DNA from: Haloterrigena alkaliphila
GTDB lineage: Archaea > Halobacteriota > Halobacteria > Halobacteriales > Natrialbaceae
Direction of reading: 5' to 3'
Assembly: GCF_017352155.2 (NCBI RefSeq)
Contig: NZ_CP071462.1
Coordinates: 3,658,001-3,722,000 of the forward strand
DNA length: 64,000 nt
The notes under the pieces were generated by a model. The model searched no databases. It had not been told where the DNA came from and saw only the letters and a program-made list of their open reading frames with translations. This document shows positions 45,636 through 55,281 of this stretch, piece after piece (position 1 is the first letter of the stretch; each line of letters starts with the position of its first letter). The position numbers and the translations under genes were made by a program.

Positions 45636-47171
45636 ATGTCTCACAGGCAGGGTGCGATCGATCGCGTGCGCTCGTGGCTCCCCCTGGCCGCCGTGGCGCT
45701 CGCGGCGGGACTCGGTGGCGTGGGAGGTTCGTACCTGTCCGTCGGTCGACGGCCGGCTTTCGTCGCGGCGCCGTTCGATCGCATCGTCCTCGCACTCAGC
45801 CCCGACGCGCTCGTGGCGTTCGCGATCACGGAGTTGGGGACGCTCGCCCACCGATTGGCCTTCGTGACCGCCATCGCACTGACGTGCGTCTGTATCGGGC
45901 TGGCGGCCCTCCCCGGTGTGGCGGTTATCTGGGGTCGCGGACCCCTCCCCGATCGGCTGGTCCTCCCGGGCGTCGTGCCCGCCGTCGGCGTCGTTCTCGG
46001 GGCGGCGCTGCCGGGTGCACTCGCGTTCGCGTTGACCGGTTCGCCTGTCTCGAGCGGCGCCACCGCCGCCGGGGTCGGACTCGTCCTGCTGGTAACGGTC
46101 GTCGCAGCCGGCCTCGTCGACGGCGCGGACGCCACACCCGCGTTCGACCGCCGGCGGGTGCTGGGCGCAGTCGGGTCAGCAGTCGGGGTAGGCGCACTCG
46201 GCCTCCTCGTCCACGGGTCCGGCGAGGAGCCGTTCCCGTCCGGCCTCGAGATTCCCGAGGACGCCCGGCCCGAGGTCCGCGAGCTACTCACACAGGCGAG
46301 AGAGCAGTCACTGCCCGTCGACGGGCTCGAGCCGCTGGTCAGCACTGAGTTCTACGAGGTGGACATTACCAACGTGGATCCCGACGTCGACCGCGGGGAG
46401 TGGACGCTCTCGATCACCGGCGCCGTCGAGGCCGAACAGGAGTACGACTTCGCCGACGTCGAGGCTATGGACTTCGAGGACCGGTTCGCCACGTTGCGCT
46501 GCGTCGGCGACCAGCTCAACGGCTGGCAGATGGACACCGCGCTGTGGGGCGGGGTGCCGGTCAGGGCACTGCTCGAGGACGCGAACCCCCAGGGTGACCG
46601 AGTGATCCTGCACGGAACCGACGGCTACTACAACGAGTTTCCCATCGAGGCGCTGTGGCCCGGGCTGCTGGCCTATCGAATGAACGGGCGACCGCTGCCC
46701 CGGGCACACGGCGCGCCGCTGCGCGCCCTCGTCCCGGGCCACTGGGGCGAGATCAACGTGAAGTGGCTGACCGACATCGAGGTTCGCGAGGAGGACACCG
46801 AGGGATACTGGGAGCCTCGCGGCTGGCACGGCACCGGCCCGGTCGAGACGGTCGCCAAGCTCTGGCAGGTCAACCACCTCGGAAGCGGCCGGTTCGAGGT
46901 GGCGGGCCACGCCTACGCCGGGACCCGGGGTATCGAGTCCGTCGAGGTCTCGACCGACGGCGGCGACACCTGGGTCGAAGCCGAACTCTCCGAACCGCTC
47001 CCCGGGGAAGACGTCTGGCGGCAGTGGCGCCACGAGTACGGAGCGGCGGGCTCACACGAGGTGATCGTCCGGGCCCGAGACGGCGAGGGAAACCTCCAGA
47101 TCCCCGAGGAGGACGGCCCGAAGCCCGACGGCGCTACCGGCTGGGTTTCAGAGACCATCCGACCGCAGTGA
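45636..47171 (+). CDS. Membrane-anchored sulfite oxidase family molybdoenzyme
   Basis: A 511-residue protein. The N-terminal 190 residues hold about four membrane helices (near 15-35, 55-100, 108-133 and 145-165). The catalytic domain follows, with the Moco cysteine C289 in FATLRCVGDQLNGW, the loop ALVPGHWGEINVKWL, and a C-terminal dimerisation domain (SVEVSTDGGDTWVEAEL). A twin-Arg-like DRRRVLGAVG sits between the two parts. It probably oxidises or reduces a sulfur compound outside the membrane. Its box A is at about 45604-45612. Confidence 0.9.
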   Translation: MSHRQGAIDRVRSWLPLAAVALAAGLGGVGGSYLSVGRRPAFVAAPFDRIVLALSPDALVAFAITELGTLAHRLAFVTAIALTCVCIGLAALPGVAVIWGRGPLPDRLVLPGVVPAVGVVLGAALPGALAFALTGSPVSSGATAAGVGLVLLVTVVAAGLVDGADATPAFDRRRVLGAVGSAVGVGALGLLVHGSGEEPFPSGLEIPEDARPEVRELLTQAREQSLPVDGLEPLVSTEFYEVDITNVDPDVDRGEWTLSITGAVEAEQEYDFADVEAMDFEDRFATLRCVGDQLNGWQMDTALWGGVPVRALLEDANPQGDRVILHGTDGYYNEFPIEALWPGLLAYRMNGRPLPRAHGAPLRALVPGHWGEINVKWLTDIEVREEDTEGYWEPRGWHGTGPVETVAKLWQVNHLGSGRFEVAGHAYAGTRGIESVEVSTDGGDTWVEAELSEPLPGEDVWRQWRHEYGAAGSHEVIVRARDGEGNLQIPEEDGPKPDGATGWVSETIRPQ

Positions 47172-47361
47172 TCGCGGGGTGGTGTCCGCGGGGTTTCACG
47201 CCGTCGATGTCTGCACGGTCTCACATCGTCTTCGCGCGCGCGGACAGCGCGGCACGAGCGAGTCCTGTCGTTCCATTCCCGACGGAAGACTGCATCCGAG
47301 CCGATCCCATTTAAAAGGTGGGCGCGCTGGCAGCGTCAATCCCGTGAAAAAATAGTGTAGA

Positions 47362-47367
47362 TTTATA
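47362..47367 (+). promoter_or_regulatory. TATA box of the sugar ABC operon
   Basis: The AT-rich tttata in a 243-bp gap would place the transcript start near 47391, giving a short leader before ATG 47415. Confidence 0.5.
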
Positions 47368-47414
47368 TGGTTGGATATACCTGTTATCAGTGAACGTGTG
47401 TGGGTCGATCACAG

Positions 47415-48848
47415 ATGACAGAAAATAGCTTCAATAGACGGCAGGTACTCGCAGGAACCGGGTTGGGAATGACGGCGGCCATGGCGGGCTGTTTGGGTGG
47501 TGGTGGTGGCAGTGACGACGAAGTTCACTTCATCACCGACTACTACAACGGTGCGTGGGAGTCTCTCTGGGGCGACCTCGAGTCCCAGTTCGAGGACGAG
47601 ACCGACTTCCAGATGAACATCGAGGAGGGCGGGATGTCCGGAACGCAGGAAGGACGTCTCGCCCAACTGATCCAGGCGGGCAATCCGCCGGACGCGAACA
47701 CGTCCACGTTCGACCAGGTGGCCGACATCTGGTCGACCGATCAGCTCGAGCCCGTCAACGACGTCGTCTCCGCGATCGAAGAGGTCAACGGAGAACTGAA
47801 CGCCGGCGGGGCGTTCCTCGGCGAAGGGGACGAAATCTATCAGATCCCCCACGGCGTGTACGTCTCGAACTTCCAGTACCGGGCCGACGTCTACGAGGAA
47901 CTCGGACTGGACGAGCCCGAGACGTTTAGCGACGTTCTCGAGAACGCCCAGGCCATCGACGAGGCCGGTGGCCCCTTCGAGGACATGCGCGGGTACGGAC
48001 TGGCCGGCGCACCGACCGGCAAGAGCCAGGACGAACTCCTCGTCCTGCTGGCGAGTGCCGGCATCTCCGGAATCGGCCTCCGCTGGAAGGATCCGGACGC
48101 CCGCGAGGAACTCGAAATCCACTGGCCCGAGGACACGGTGACTCAGGTCCTGGAGTACATCAAGCAGCTCTCCCAGTACTCGCCGGACCCGACCAGTATC
48201 GGCTGGGCCGATTCGCTCAGTCAGTGGGTTCAGGGCCAGTACGGCCAGTGTTATCACCTCAACGCCTGGCCGGTCGGCGTCACCGCACAGGCGGCCGAGG
48301 GACAGGATAGCCAGGAGGCCAAAGAGGGGCTACGCCACGTCGCCAGAAGCACCGAGATCATCGCGTACCCGATGCTAGACGGGGTCGATCCGAGCGAGAA
48401 CTGGCTCTCCGCACCGGCCCCCGACGGCTACCACATCTTCTCGAACGGCGGCAACACGGAAGGTGCCAAGGAGTGGTTCGAGTGGGTCTACGCCGACAGC
48501 ATGGAGCAGACCGCGAGCTTCTACGAGGCGGACCCCGGACGGTTCCTGCCGACGTACTCCGACGTGATCGAGTCGGACCCGTTCCGGAACCAGGCTCTCT
48601 TCCAGGAACACGAGCACCTGCTCGAGAAGCTCGAGTACGTCCAGGACGAGATCTGGGGGAACCACTACGGAAGCGTCGACGAAGCGAACACCTCCTCGCC
48701 CGAGTCGCTGTACATGCAACGGCAGTGGTTCTACGGCGAGATGGTCAACCGCGTCGTCACCGACTCGATGGGGGTTCAGGAGGCCTACGAGTGGGGCTAC
48801 AGCCAACTCGAGGAAGCCTTCGCGGACGCCCAGGAGCAGTTCGCATAG
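47415..48848 (+). CDS. ABC transporter sugar-binding lipoprotein
   Basis: A 477-residue extracytoplasmic binding protein. The Tat motif NRRQVLAGTG and lipobox MAGC (C26) with a Gly-rich tether are visible. The sequence FITDYYNGAWESLWGD and the later PHGVYVSNFQYRADVY are typical of family 1 carbohydrate-binding proteins. The sugar is unknown. It is the first gene of a four-gene importer. ATG 47415 starts the Tat peptide. Confidence 0.92.
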   Translation: MTENSFNRRQVLAGTGLGMTAAMAGCLGGGGGSDDEVHFITDYYNGAWESLWGDLESQFEDETDFQMNIEEGGMSGTQEGRLAQLIQAGNPPDANTSTFDQVADIWSTDQLEPVNDVVSAIEEVNGELNAGGAFLGEGDEIYQIPHGVYVSNFQYRADVYEELGLDEPETFSDVLENAQAIDEAGGPFEDMRGYGLAGAPTGKSQDELLVLLASAGISGIGLRWKDPDAREELEIHWPEDTVTQVLEYIKQLSQYSPDPTSIGWADSLSQWVQGQYGQCYHLNAWPVGVTAQAAEGQDSQEAKEGLRHVARSTEIIAYPMLDGVDPSENWLSAPAPDGYHIFSNGGNTEGAKEWFEWVYADSMEQTASFYEADPGRFLPTYSDVIESDPFRNQALFQEHEHLLEKLEYVQDEIWGNHYGSVDEANTSSPESLYMQRQWFYGEMVNRVVTDSMGVQEAYEWGYSQLEEAFADAQEQFA

Positions 48849-48951
48849 TTATCGAGTACGGCCGATTTTCATTTGGCCGTGTTCGAGACCGAGCGAATCG
48901 TTTATGACCAACCGTGAGATTAACATACATGCATGCAGTGGGATCCTAGAT

Positions 48952-49905
48952 ATGGCCAGTGAAACCGGAGAATCGATACGGCCGGGCAGGACGTACATTC
49001 CGTGGGACGACCTGCCGGTCAAACGGGAAACGGTCGCCGGTGTCGGCACCATCCTTCCCGTCGTTGTCCTGTACTTGCTCATCGCGGTGCTCCCGATCGC
49101 GTTCGCGTTCTGGGCATCGTTACACCACATTCACACGCTCAATCCGGAGTGGCAGTGGGCCGGCCTCGCGAACTACCGGGAGGTCCTGAACATCTCCACG
49201 TTCTGGGGTTCGCTGTGGCGAGGGATCATCTACATGGTCGGCAGCACCCTCCTCCAGCTCGCCGTCGGGCTCTGGATGGCGCTGGTGCTCAACCGCATCA
49301 CCCGCGGGCAGAAGCTGCTCACCGCGGTGGTCTTTACGGCCTACCTGATCCCGACGATCATCGTCTCGCTGGTGGCGATGCGGGTGTTCGACCCGGCCGG
49401 CGGCGTCTTCCAGATGATGGGCGCCGAGTGGTTCGGACTCTGGGGCGGCCGGGAGGCACCGCTGGGCTCGCGAGACTGGGCCATGCGGCTGCTGATCCTC
49501 ATCGGGACCTGGAAGTTCGCCGTCTTCGTCACCATCTTCACGCTCGCGCAGTTGCGCGCGATTCCGGATCGGTTCTACGAGGCGGCGAAGGTCTGCGGTG
49601 CGAACCGGTGGCAGATGTTCCGCGACATCACGCTGCCGCGTCTCATGGGGATCGTCCTGGTCGTCGTCTTGCTCCGGTCGGTCTTCATGTTCAACAAGTT
49701 CGACATCATCTGGCAGCTGACGGAAGGTGGACCCGGCAACGCAACGACCACGCTGCCCGTACTGGCCTACAAGACCGTCTACACGGACCAGGCCTACGGG
49801 CTCGCTAACGCGATCTCCGTCGTCATGTTCCTGTTCCTGCTGGCGTCGGCGATCGTCTACTTCAAAATCTTCAACCCCAGCGAGGAGGTGGAGACGACGA
49901 CATGA
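48952..49905 (+). CDS. Sugar ABC transporter permease 1
   Basis: A 317-residue permease with six predicted helices. The EAA loop is FYEAAKVCGANRWQMFRDITLP. An ATG at 48904 gives an extra 16 residues whose codons (ATA, CAT, CTA and ATT) are unlike the rest, so the ATG at 48952 (MASETGESI) is preferred. It pairs with permease 2, whose ATG overlaps its stop. It follows the binding protein by about 100 bp. Confidence 0.92.
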   Translation: MASETGESIRPGRTYIPWDDLPVKRETVAGVGTILPVVVLYLLIAVLPIAFAFWASLHHIHTLNPEWQWAGLANYREVLNISTFWGSLWRGIIYMVGSTLLQLAVGLWMALVLNRITRGQKLLTAVVFTAYLIPTIIVSLVAMRVFDPAGGVFQMMGAEWFGLWGGREAPLGSRDWAMRLLILIGTWKFAVFVTIFTLAQLRAIPDRFYEAAKVCGANRWQMFRDITLPRLMGIVLVVVLLRSVFMFNKFDIIWQLTEGGPGNATTTLPVLAYKTVYTDQAYGLANAISVVMFLFLLASAIVYFKIFNPSEEVETTT

Positions 49906-50774
49906 GTCAGAGTGAACCACCGGGAGGCATCTTCGGCCTCTCATACGACGGCGAGATGCGAGTCACCGAAGCACTGAAACTCGTCAGCACCGCGATCATC
50001 GTCATCGTGGGTGCCTGGCCGATCTACTGGATGACCCAGCTAGCCTTCACCCAGTACGGGACGGTCGAGAGTAGCGTCACCGTCTTCCCCACGCCGGACA
50101 TCTTCACGTTCGATAACTTCACCGTGTTGACGCAGCCGGAGATGTACACGTACATGTTCAACACGGTCGTGGTGGCCATCGGGACCATCGTGACGGTCGT
50201 CCTCGTCTCGTTGCTCGCCGGCTACGGCCTCGCGCGACTCGAGTTCCCGCAAAAGGAGAACTTCGCGCGGATCCTCCTGATCGGGTACCTCTTCAGCCCC
50301 ATCGTGATCGGGATCCCGCTCTACCAGATCTGGCAGAATATCGGTCTGCTCGGGACCCGCACCGGGCTCATCATCGCCCTGTCGGCGATCTCGATGCCCT
50401 TCGCGGTGTGGCTGATGTGGAAGTACATCATGACGATCCCGGCGGCCCACGAGGAGGCCGCGTGGGTCGACGGGGCGTCGCGCTGGCGGGGCTTCCGCGA
50501 CGTCGTCGTCCCCCAGTGCCGTCCGGCGATCATCGCCGCGGCCCTGTTCGCCTTCGCGCTCGCCTGGAACGACTTCACGTTCGCGCAGATCCTCCTGCCC
50601 CAGACCGACACCACGACGTTCGCGCCCGGGATCCTCCGGGCGATGGGGCAGGCCCAGTTCCTGCCGGACGCCTACCTGATGGCGATCTCGCTGGCCATGA
50701 CGTTGCCACCGCTCCTGTTCGCCTACTTCATGCAGAGCTACCTGCTGAAGGGGTTCCAGGTCAGAGCCCTCTGA
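49902..50774 (+). CDS. Sugar ABC transporter permease 2
   Basis: A 290-residue permease with six helices. The EAA loop reads HEEAAWVDGASRWRGFRDVVVP, and the C-terminus PLLFAYFMQSYLLKG is family typical. It is translationally coupled to permease 1 by ATGA overlap and followed after 44 bp by the ATPase gene. Confidence 0.93.
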   Translation: MSQSEPPGGIFGLSYDGEMRVTEALKLVSTAIIVIVGAWPIYWMTQLAFTQYGTVESSVTVFPTPDIFTFDNFTVLTQPEMYTYMFNTVVVAIGTIVTVVLVSLLAGYGLARLEFPQKENFARILLIGYLFSPIVIGIPLYQIWQNIGLLGTRTGLIIALSAISMPFAVWLMWKYIMTIPAAHEEAAWVDGASRWRGFRDVVVPQCRPAIIAAALFAFALAWNDFTFAQILLPQTDTTTFAPGILRAMGQAQFLPDAYLMAISLAMTLPPLLFAYFMQSYLLKGFQVRAL

Positions 50775-50818
50775 GAGTGCACCACCTTTACAATTAACAC
50801 CACGAGACAAACCAACAT

Positions 50819-51904
50819 ATGCCAGACATCGAGATTCGGAATCTGACGAAAGTGTACGACGAATCGGGCAACAAAATCGTCGCCGTCGACGACGTCGACC
50901 TCACTATCGAAGACGGCGAGTTCGTGACGCTCGTCGGCCCATCGGGCTGTGGGAAGACCACGACGCTGCGCTGCGTCGCGGGGCTGAACAAGCCCACCAG
51001 CGGCACGATCAAATTCGGCGACCGCGACGTGACGCACAAGCCGGTCCAGGAGCGCAACATCGCCCTGCTCTTCCAGGACATCGCGCTCTACCCGCACATG
51101 AGCGTCCAGGAGAACATGGCCTACGGCCTCAAGATCACCGGCTTCTCCCGGGAGGAACGGATCGCCCGCGTCGAGGAGGCCGCCGAGTTGCTCCAGATCA
51201 CGGACCAGCTCAAGAAGATGCCCGCGGACCTCTCCGGCGGCCAACAACAGCGCGTCGCGCTGGGCCGGTCGCTGGTGCGCGACCCGGAGATCTTCCTGTT
51301 CGACGAGCCGATGTCGGACCTGGACGCCAAGCTCAAGGCCGAACTGCGGCCGGTCATCGAGAAGGTGACCGACGAGATCGGCTGTCCGACGCTGTACGTG
51401 ACCCACGACCAGGAGGAGGCGATGACGATGTCCGACCGCGTCGCGGTCATCAACGACGGGAAACTGGCACAGGTCGCTCCGCCGAAGGAAGTGTACGACG
51501 AGCCGAACTCGCAGTTCGTCAGCCAGTTCATCGGACAGCCGTCGACGCAGTTCTTCGACGGGAACGTCAGGTCCGTCAACGGCACCGCCGAACTGGCGGT
51601 AAGCGACTACCGTTTCAACCTGGCCTCCGACGGCCTCGAGGGTTGGGCCGGCGAGGACGTTCGCGTCGGCCTCCGACCGCAGTACATCCAGGTCAGCGAC
51701 GACCCCGCCGCCGGCATCCCGGCGACGCACCTGCTGGACGAGCCGCTGGGCGACGCGACGCACAGCTTCTTCGACACGGAGTTCGGTGAAGTCGTCGTCG
51801 TCACCGATCCGGACTTCGATGGGAACGGCGAGGAGTACAGCCTCATCTTCCGGGAAGACGACATCCAACTGTACGACGCCACCTCCGGCGTCAGAATCGC
51901 CTGA
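50819..51904 (+). CDS. Sugar ABC transporter ATP-binding protein
   Basis: A 361-residue MalK/UgpC-type ATPase. Walker A is GPSGCGKTTTL, the Q-loop GLLFQDIALYPHM-like region reads LLFQDIALYPH, the signature is LSGGQQQRVALGRSL, and Walker B with D-loop is FLFDEPMSDLDAK. The C-terminal 120 residues form the regulatory TOBE-like domain. It powers the upstream permeases. A metabolic gene for the sugar is absent around it. Confidence 0.93.
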   Translation: MPDIEIRNLTKVYDESGNKIVAVDDVDLTIEDGEFVTLVGPSGCGKTTTLRCVAGLNKPTSGTIKFGDRDVTHKPVQERNIALLFQDIALYPHMSVQENMAYGLKITGFSREERIARVEEAAELLQITDQLKKMPADLSGGQQQRVALGRSLVRDPEIFLFDEPMSDLDAKLKAELRPVIEKVTDEIGCPTLYVTHDQEEAMTMSDRVAVINDGKLAQVAPPKEVYDEPNSQFVSQFIGQPSTQFFDGNVRSVNGTAELAVSDYRFNLASDGLEGWAGEDVRVGLRPQYIQVSDDPAAGIPATHLLDEPLGDATHSFFDTEFGEVVVVTDPDFDGNGEEYSLIFREDDIQLYDATSGVRIA

Positions 51905-51919
51905 GCGCTCGACCAGCGG

Positions 51920-52495
51920 TCAGTTCTCTCCGTTTTCGCCCGCTCGAGCGGCCGCGCTGGCGTCCATGTCGGCCGACGTCGCCGCGTCGCGATCCGTCGG
52001 CGCCGTCGAGCGAACGACGACGGTCCCGGCGGCGTAATCGCCGAGGCGACGGCCGCCCGTCACGAGGGCCGATACCGAACCGACCACGACCGGCGGGACG
52101 CCCAGCAGGTCGACGTACAGGAGGAGGTTCCGCACGGCGCTGGCGCGGTAGGTGCACGGGCTGCCGTCCGCCATGACGACCAGCAGGCCCCGATTGACCT
52201 TCCCCGGCGTCCGACCGTATCGCCACTCGCAGACGAACGAGTAGGAGGCGTAGATCGGCAGCAGCGCGAGCAGCGACAGGGGGACGACGAAGTCGCCGAG
52301 AGCCTCGTAGGTTCCGCTGAACACCTCTCCCAGCACGTAGATCAGCGGAAACTCGATCAGGACGTAACAGACGAACAGGTCGATGGCCGCCGCAGCGCCG
52401 CGTGCGAGCAACACGTCGCGGTCGTCCGCGGACTCCAGTACCGGTGCCGGTTGCCGCTGCGTCGGCAGGAATCCGTCTAACTTCCAGTCGATCAC
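51920..52495 (-). CDS. RDD family membrane protein
   Basis: A 191-residue protein with four membrane helices. The RDD signature is ARGAAAAIDLFVCYVLI, with later conserved YGRTPGKVNRGLLVV and RRLGDYAAGTVVVRS. RDD proteins may act as sodium/proton exchangers or have unknown roles. It begins with GTG. It converges with the ABC operon. Confidence 0.85.
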   Translation of the reverse strand: MIDWKLDGFLPTQRQPAPVLESADDRDVLLARGAAAAIDLFVCYVLIEFPLIYVLGEVFSGTYEALGDFVVPLSLLALLPIYASYSFVCEWRYGRTPGKVNRGLLVVMADGSPCTYRASAVRNLLLYVDLLGVPPVVVGSVSALVTGGRRLGDYAAGTVVVRSTAPTDRDAATSADMDASAAARAGENGEN

Positions 52496-52590
52496 TGTGT
52501 CATCGCCCCGACGTTCATACCGACGGTATTCGTCGAGGTGTACAAAATATCTGGTCCTCTACCGGTACTCGGGGTCGGCGTCCGCCGGGG

Positions 52591-52872
52591 TCATTCCATG
52601 CTGACGTCCGTGCGGAGCGTCACGAGGAAGTACAGCAGCAGGAAGATGGTGATCCCGCCGAACACCTGGGTGTCGATCGACAGGTACCCGTCCACGCGGT
52701 ACAGCAGGACGGTCGTAACCGCCAGCACGACGATAGCGCCGACGGTTCGCCACCGTTCCCAGATTTTCTCGAGAATTATTCCGGCCGTGGACTTCTCCAC
52801 TGCATCCGACGCCTCGCGAATGTTCTCCAGACCGGCACTCTCCGATGTCTGTCGCGTGGTATCCCCGCTCAT
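52591..52872 (-). CDS. Small two-helix membrane protein
   Basis: A 93-residue protein. The N-terminal 40 residues are polar (TSESAGLENIREASDAVEK), followed by helices at about 43-60 (VGAIVVLAVTTVLLYRV) and 70-85 (GGITIFLLLYFLVT). It ends three residues past the second helix. Unknown function; a box A-like element is not clear. It is on the same strand as the RDD gene, 95 bp apart. Confidence 0.6.
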   Translation of the reverse strand: MSGDTTRQTSESAGLENIREASDAVEKSTAGIILEKIWERWRTVGAIVVLAVTTVLLYRVDGYLSIDTQVFGGITIFLLLYFLVTLRTDVSME

Positions 52873-53020
52873 ATGTACTCGATATTCCCAGCGGGACGTA
52901 AATATCTATGGGTGACAGTGACAGGGACCGTTCGCACGGCGACGGACACCGAGCGGAGATCGGTGTAGCTGGCGTTCGCAGCCGACTCGAGACGGAGAAC
53001 GGACGGTTAGAACCGCAGCG

Positions 53021-54490
53021 TCAGTCCTCGACCGCCGACGAGGCCGAATCGTCCGTCGTCGGATCCCCATTCGTCGGTCGACCGGCACGTGATCCGGCTT
53101 CGGCGCGTTCCTCCTCGTAGTCGTGGAGGGACTTCATGCGCCGTTTCAGGTCGACGCCCTTCTTCTCCCGGAGCGACCGGACGCGGTACCGGTAGGCCGG
53201 GTAAGCCAGCGCCATCCAGCCGAGGACGATCCCGAGGATCCAGCCCATCTCCAGGGAGACGCCGGCGAGAAAGACGGCCGCGATGAGCGCGCTCGCGACG
53301 GCGACGAACTTCAGGACCGGCCGCGGGAGCTTGTAGATCGCGTACTCGTAGCGGCGTTCGAACCGCTTGGGGAGGTTCCACAGCGCGACGGAACTGATGA
53401 TCGCGCCGACCAGCGACGTGATCGCGAGCACCGAGGCCATGATGACCGGCGTCGTCCGGCTCATCGGCGGCACCACGATCAGTGCGGGGACCGCCAGCAG
53501 CAAGATCGCTCGGTAGGGCGTCTGGTACGTCGGGTGGAGCTTCGCGAAGTAGAGCGGGATCGCTTCGTCGCGCGCGGCCCGCATCAACTGCCTCGAGTAG
53601 GCCGTCTAGAGGGTGTTGAGCGACGTGAACGCGCCGACGACCGCGGCGGCCGCGACCAGGTACGCGCCCGCCGACGGGAGGAACTCGAAGGCGGCGTAGG
53701 CGACCCCCGCGTCGCGGTTCTCGACGTAGAAGTCCAGCGGGACGACGCCGACGGCGACGACCACGAGCGCGGTCATCAGGGTGATCGAGATCACGGCGCT
53801 CAGCGCGAGCACGCGAAGGATGTTTTTGACGGGATCCTCGAGTTCCTCGCCGAGGTCCGTCGCGAGGTTGAAGCCGTGCATGGCGATCGACAGCGAGACG
53901 AGGGCGACGAAGAACGAGCCGGTGCCCGACTCGAACATCCCGGAGTAGTTCCCGGGATCGACGTGGAAGGCCCCCGGAACGATGAAGGTCACCATGCCGC
54001 CGATGATGATCGAGACGAGGACGATCTGGACCTGCGTCACCAGCCGGATCCCCAGGACGTTCAGCACGATGAACGGAATCATGACGCCGTACATCAGCGC
54101 CCACATCGGAATCCAGTCGAACGTCGGGAAGAACTGCACGAACTCGGCGAAGCCGAAGGCGAGATAGAGTTGGCCGAGCCAGATCGACGGGATGACCATC
54201 CACGGCAGCAGGAAGCCGAAGAACGGACCGATCAGCCGCGAGCCGTAGACGTAACTCCCGCCGGCGGCCGGCATCGCGCCGCCGATCTGGAGCGTGCTGA
54301 GGATGCTGAACGTGACCGGGAGCAGGACCAGCACCATCGCGACGGCGACCTCGGGACCGAGGCCGTCGTCGGCGATGAGGTGGGCGGGCAACAGGAACGC
54401 CGTCACCGCGATGACGTTCCCGACGATCAGCAGGGTCCCGCCGAACAGGCCGATCTCCTCGTCGATGAGGCTGAACTCCGCGTCGGACAT
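53021..54490 (-). pseudogene. APC-type amino acid permease interrupted by one amber codon
   Basis: The frame from ATG 54490 encodes 294 residues of a permease with about nine helices (IGLFGGTLLIVGNVIAVTAFLLP, then GGAMPAAGGSYVYGSRLIGP), followed by TAG at 53606-53608 after SLNTL. The same frame continues to 53021 with AYSRQLMRAARDEAIPLYF, TPYRAILLLAVPALIVV and further helices, exactly the expected second part. One base change would restore a 489-codon gene. It is most simply a nonsense mutation, a sequencing error, or an amber readthrough. No frameshift is needed. Confidence 0.85.
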
Positions 54491-54962
54491 CTCAGTCACT
54501 CACTCGGTCTCGGAACGGGTCGATGTCACGACGGCGTCGGCTCCCGGCCACTCGCGCCGGGGACGCTCGAGGGGCCGATCGTCGGCGCCATTTCACGTCG
54601 GTCGCGGTCGATGACCGCCGGTCACCGGACCCGTCGAATCGTGCGCCCTGGGCTGTTCGTGCGCCCGCTCTCGAGGTGACTTGCGCGCCTGCATCCGGAG
54701 CTATTCTCACGCCCACAGATCGTTGGATCATGGGTGAAAGTATGAGCCGAATGACGTAAACCTAGCGGGTATCTCTCACGAGAATCACTGACACGATCAG
54801 TGCCCGTTTTCGAGCGCTGGCCGATCGGCTTCGGCGTCGCGGCGGATGGAACGGACTCTTCGTCGGCCATCGAATCCGATCGCGTTCCACGGACGAGTGA
54901 CCTCGAGCGTCGGCGACGAACCCCTGCGACCGCGAACCGCCGACTGTCGACAGTGGGACCGC
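54491..54962. other. Intergenic stretch with a short hairpin
   Basis: This 472-bp gap contains no convincing gene. A hairpin cactga-N5-tcagtg at 54786-54802 is followed by cccgtttt, a terminator-like shape on the plus strand, but no plus-strand gene ends there. The rest has normal GC and no repeated motif. Confidence 0.45.
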
Positions 54963-55190
54963 TTAATAGTACAGCAGGTCGGCACCACCGGTGACGACGA
55001 CCTGTCCGGTGATGTACGCGGCGTGGTCCGAGGCGAGAAACGCGACCAGCGGGGCGACGTCCTCCCCGCGGCCGAGGTGGCCTATCGGCGTCGCGTCCGC
55101 GAGGCGGGCGAAGTTCTCGTCGATCGCCGCGAGTTCCTCCTGTGAGAGGTCCGCCAGTTCGTCCGCGACGGCTTCGGCACCCTCGGGCAT
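54963..55190 (-). pseudogene. Truncated short-chain dehydrogenase (C-terminal part only)
   Basis: The 75 residues from ATG 55190 match only the last part of a short-chain dehydrogenase: ATPIGHLGRGEDVAPLVAFL and AAYITGQVVVTGG are family C-terminal landmarks. The Rossmann N-terminus with TGxxxGIG and the catalytic YxxxK are missing, so the product would be inactive. The upstream DNA leads into the promoter of the thiolase gene. This is most likely a deletion remnant left when the acyl-CoA module was rearranged. Confidence 0.75.
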
Positions 55191-55281
55191 ACCGTAGATC
55201 TGTGTTAACTCACCACAAGCTATTTGGCGCCCGTCGGAAAACCGAGGGCCATGGCAGGCACTGCATTCCGGAGGGAGTGGC

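Noticed and set aside
53585-53608. Pyrrolysine insertion at the amber codon in the permease
   Set aside because: No pyl genes are in the window and no methylamine context; a nonsense mutation is simpler.
54786-54810. A terminator for a plus-strand gene
   Set aside because: The hairpin and T-run look right, but no plus-strand gene ends there.
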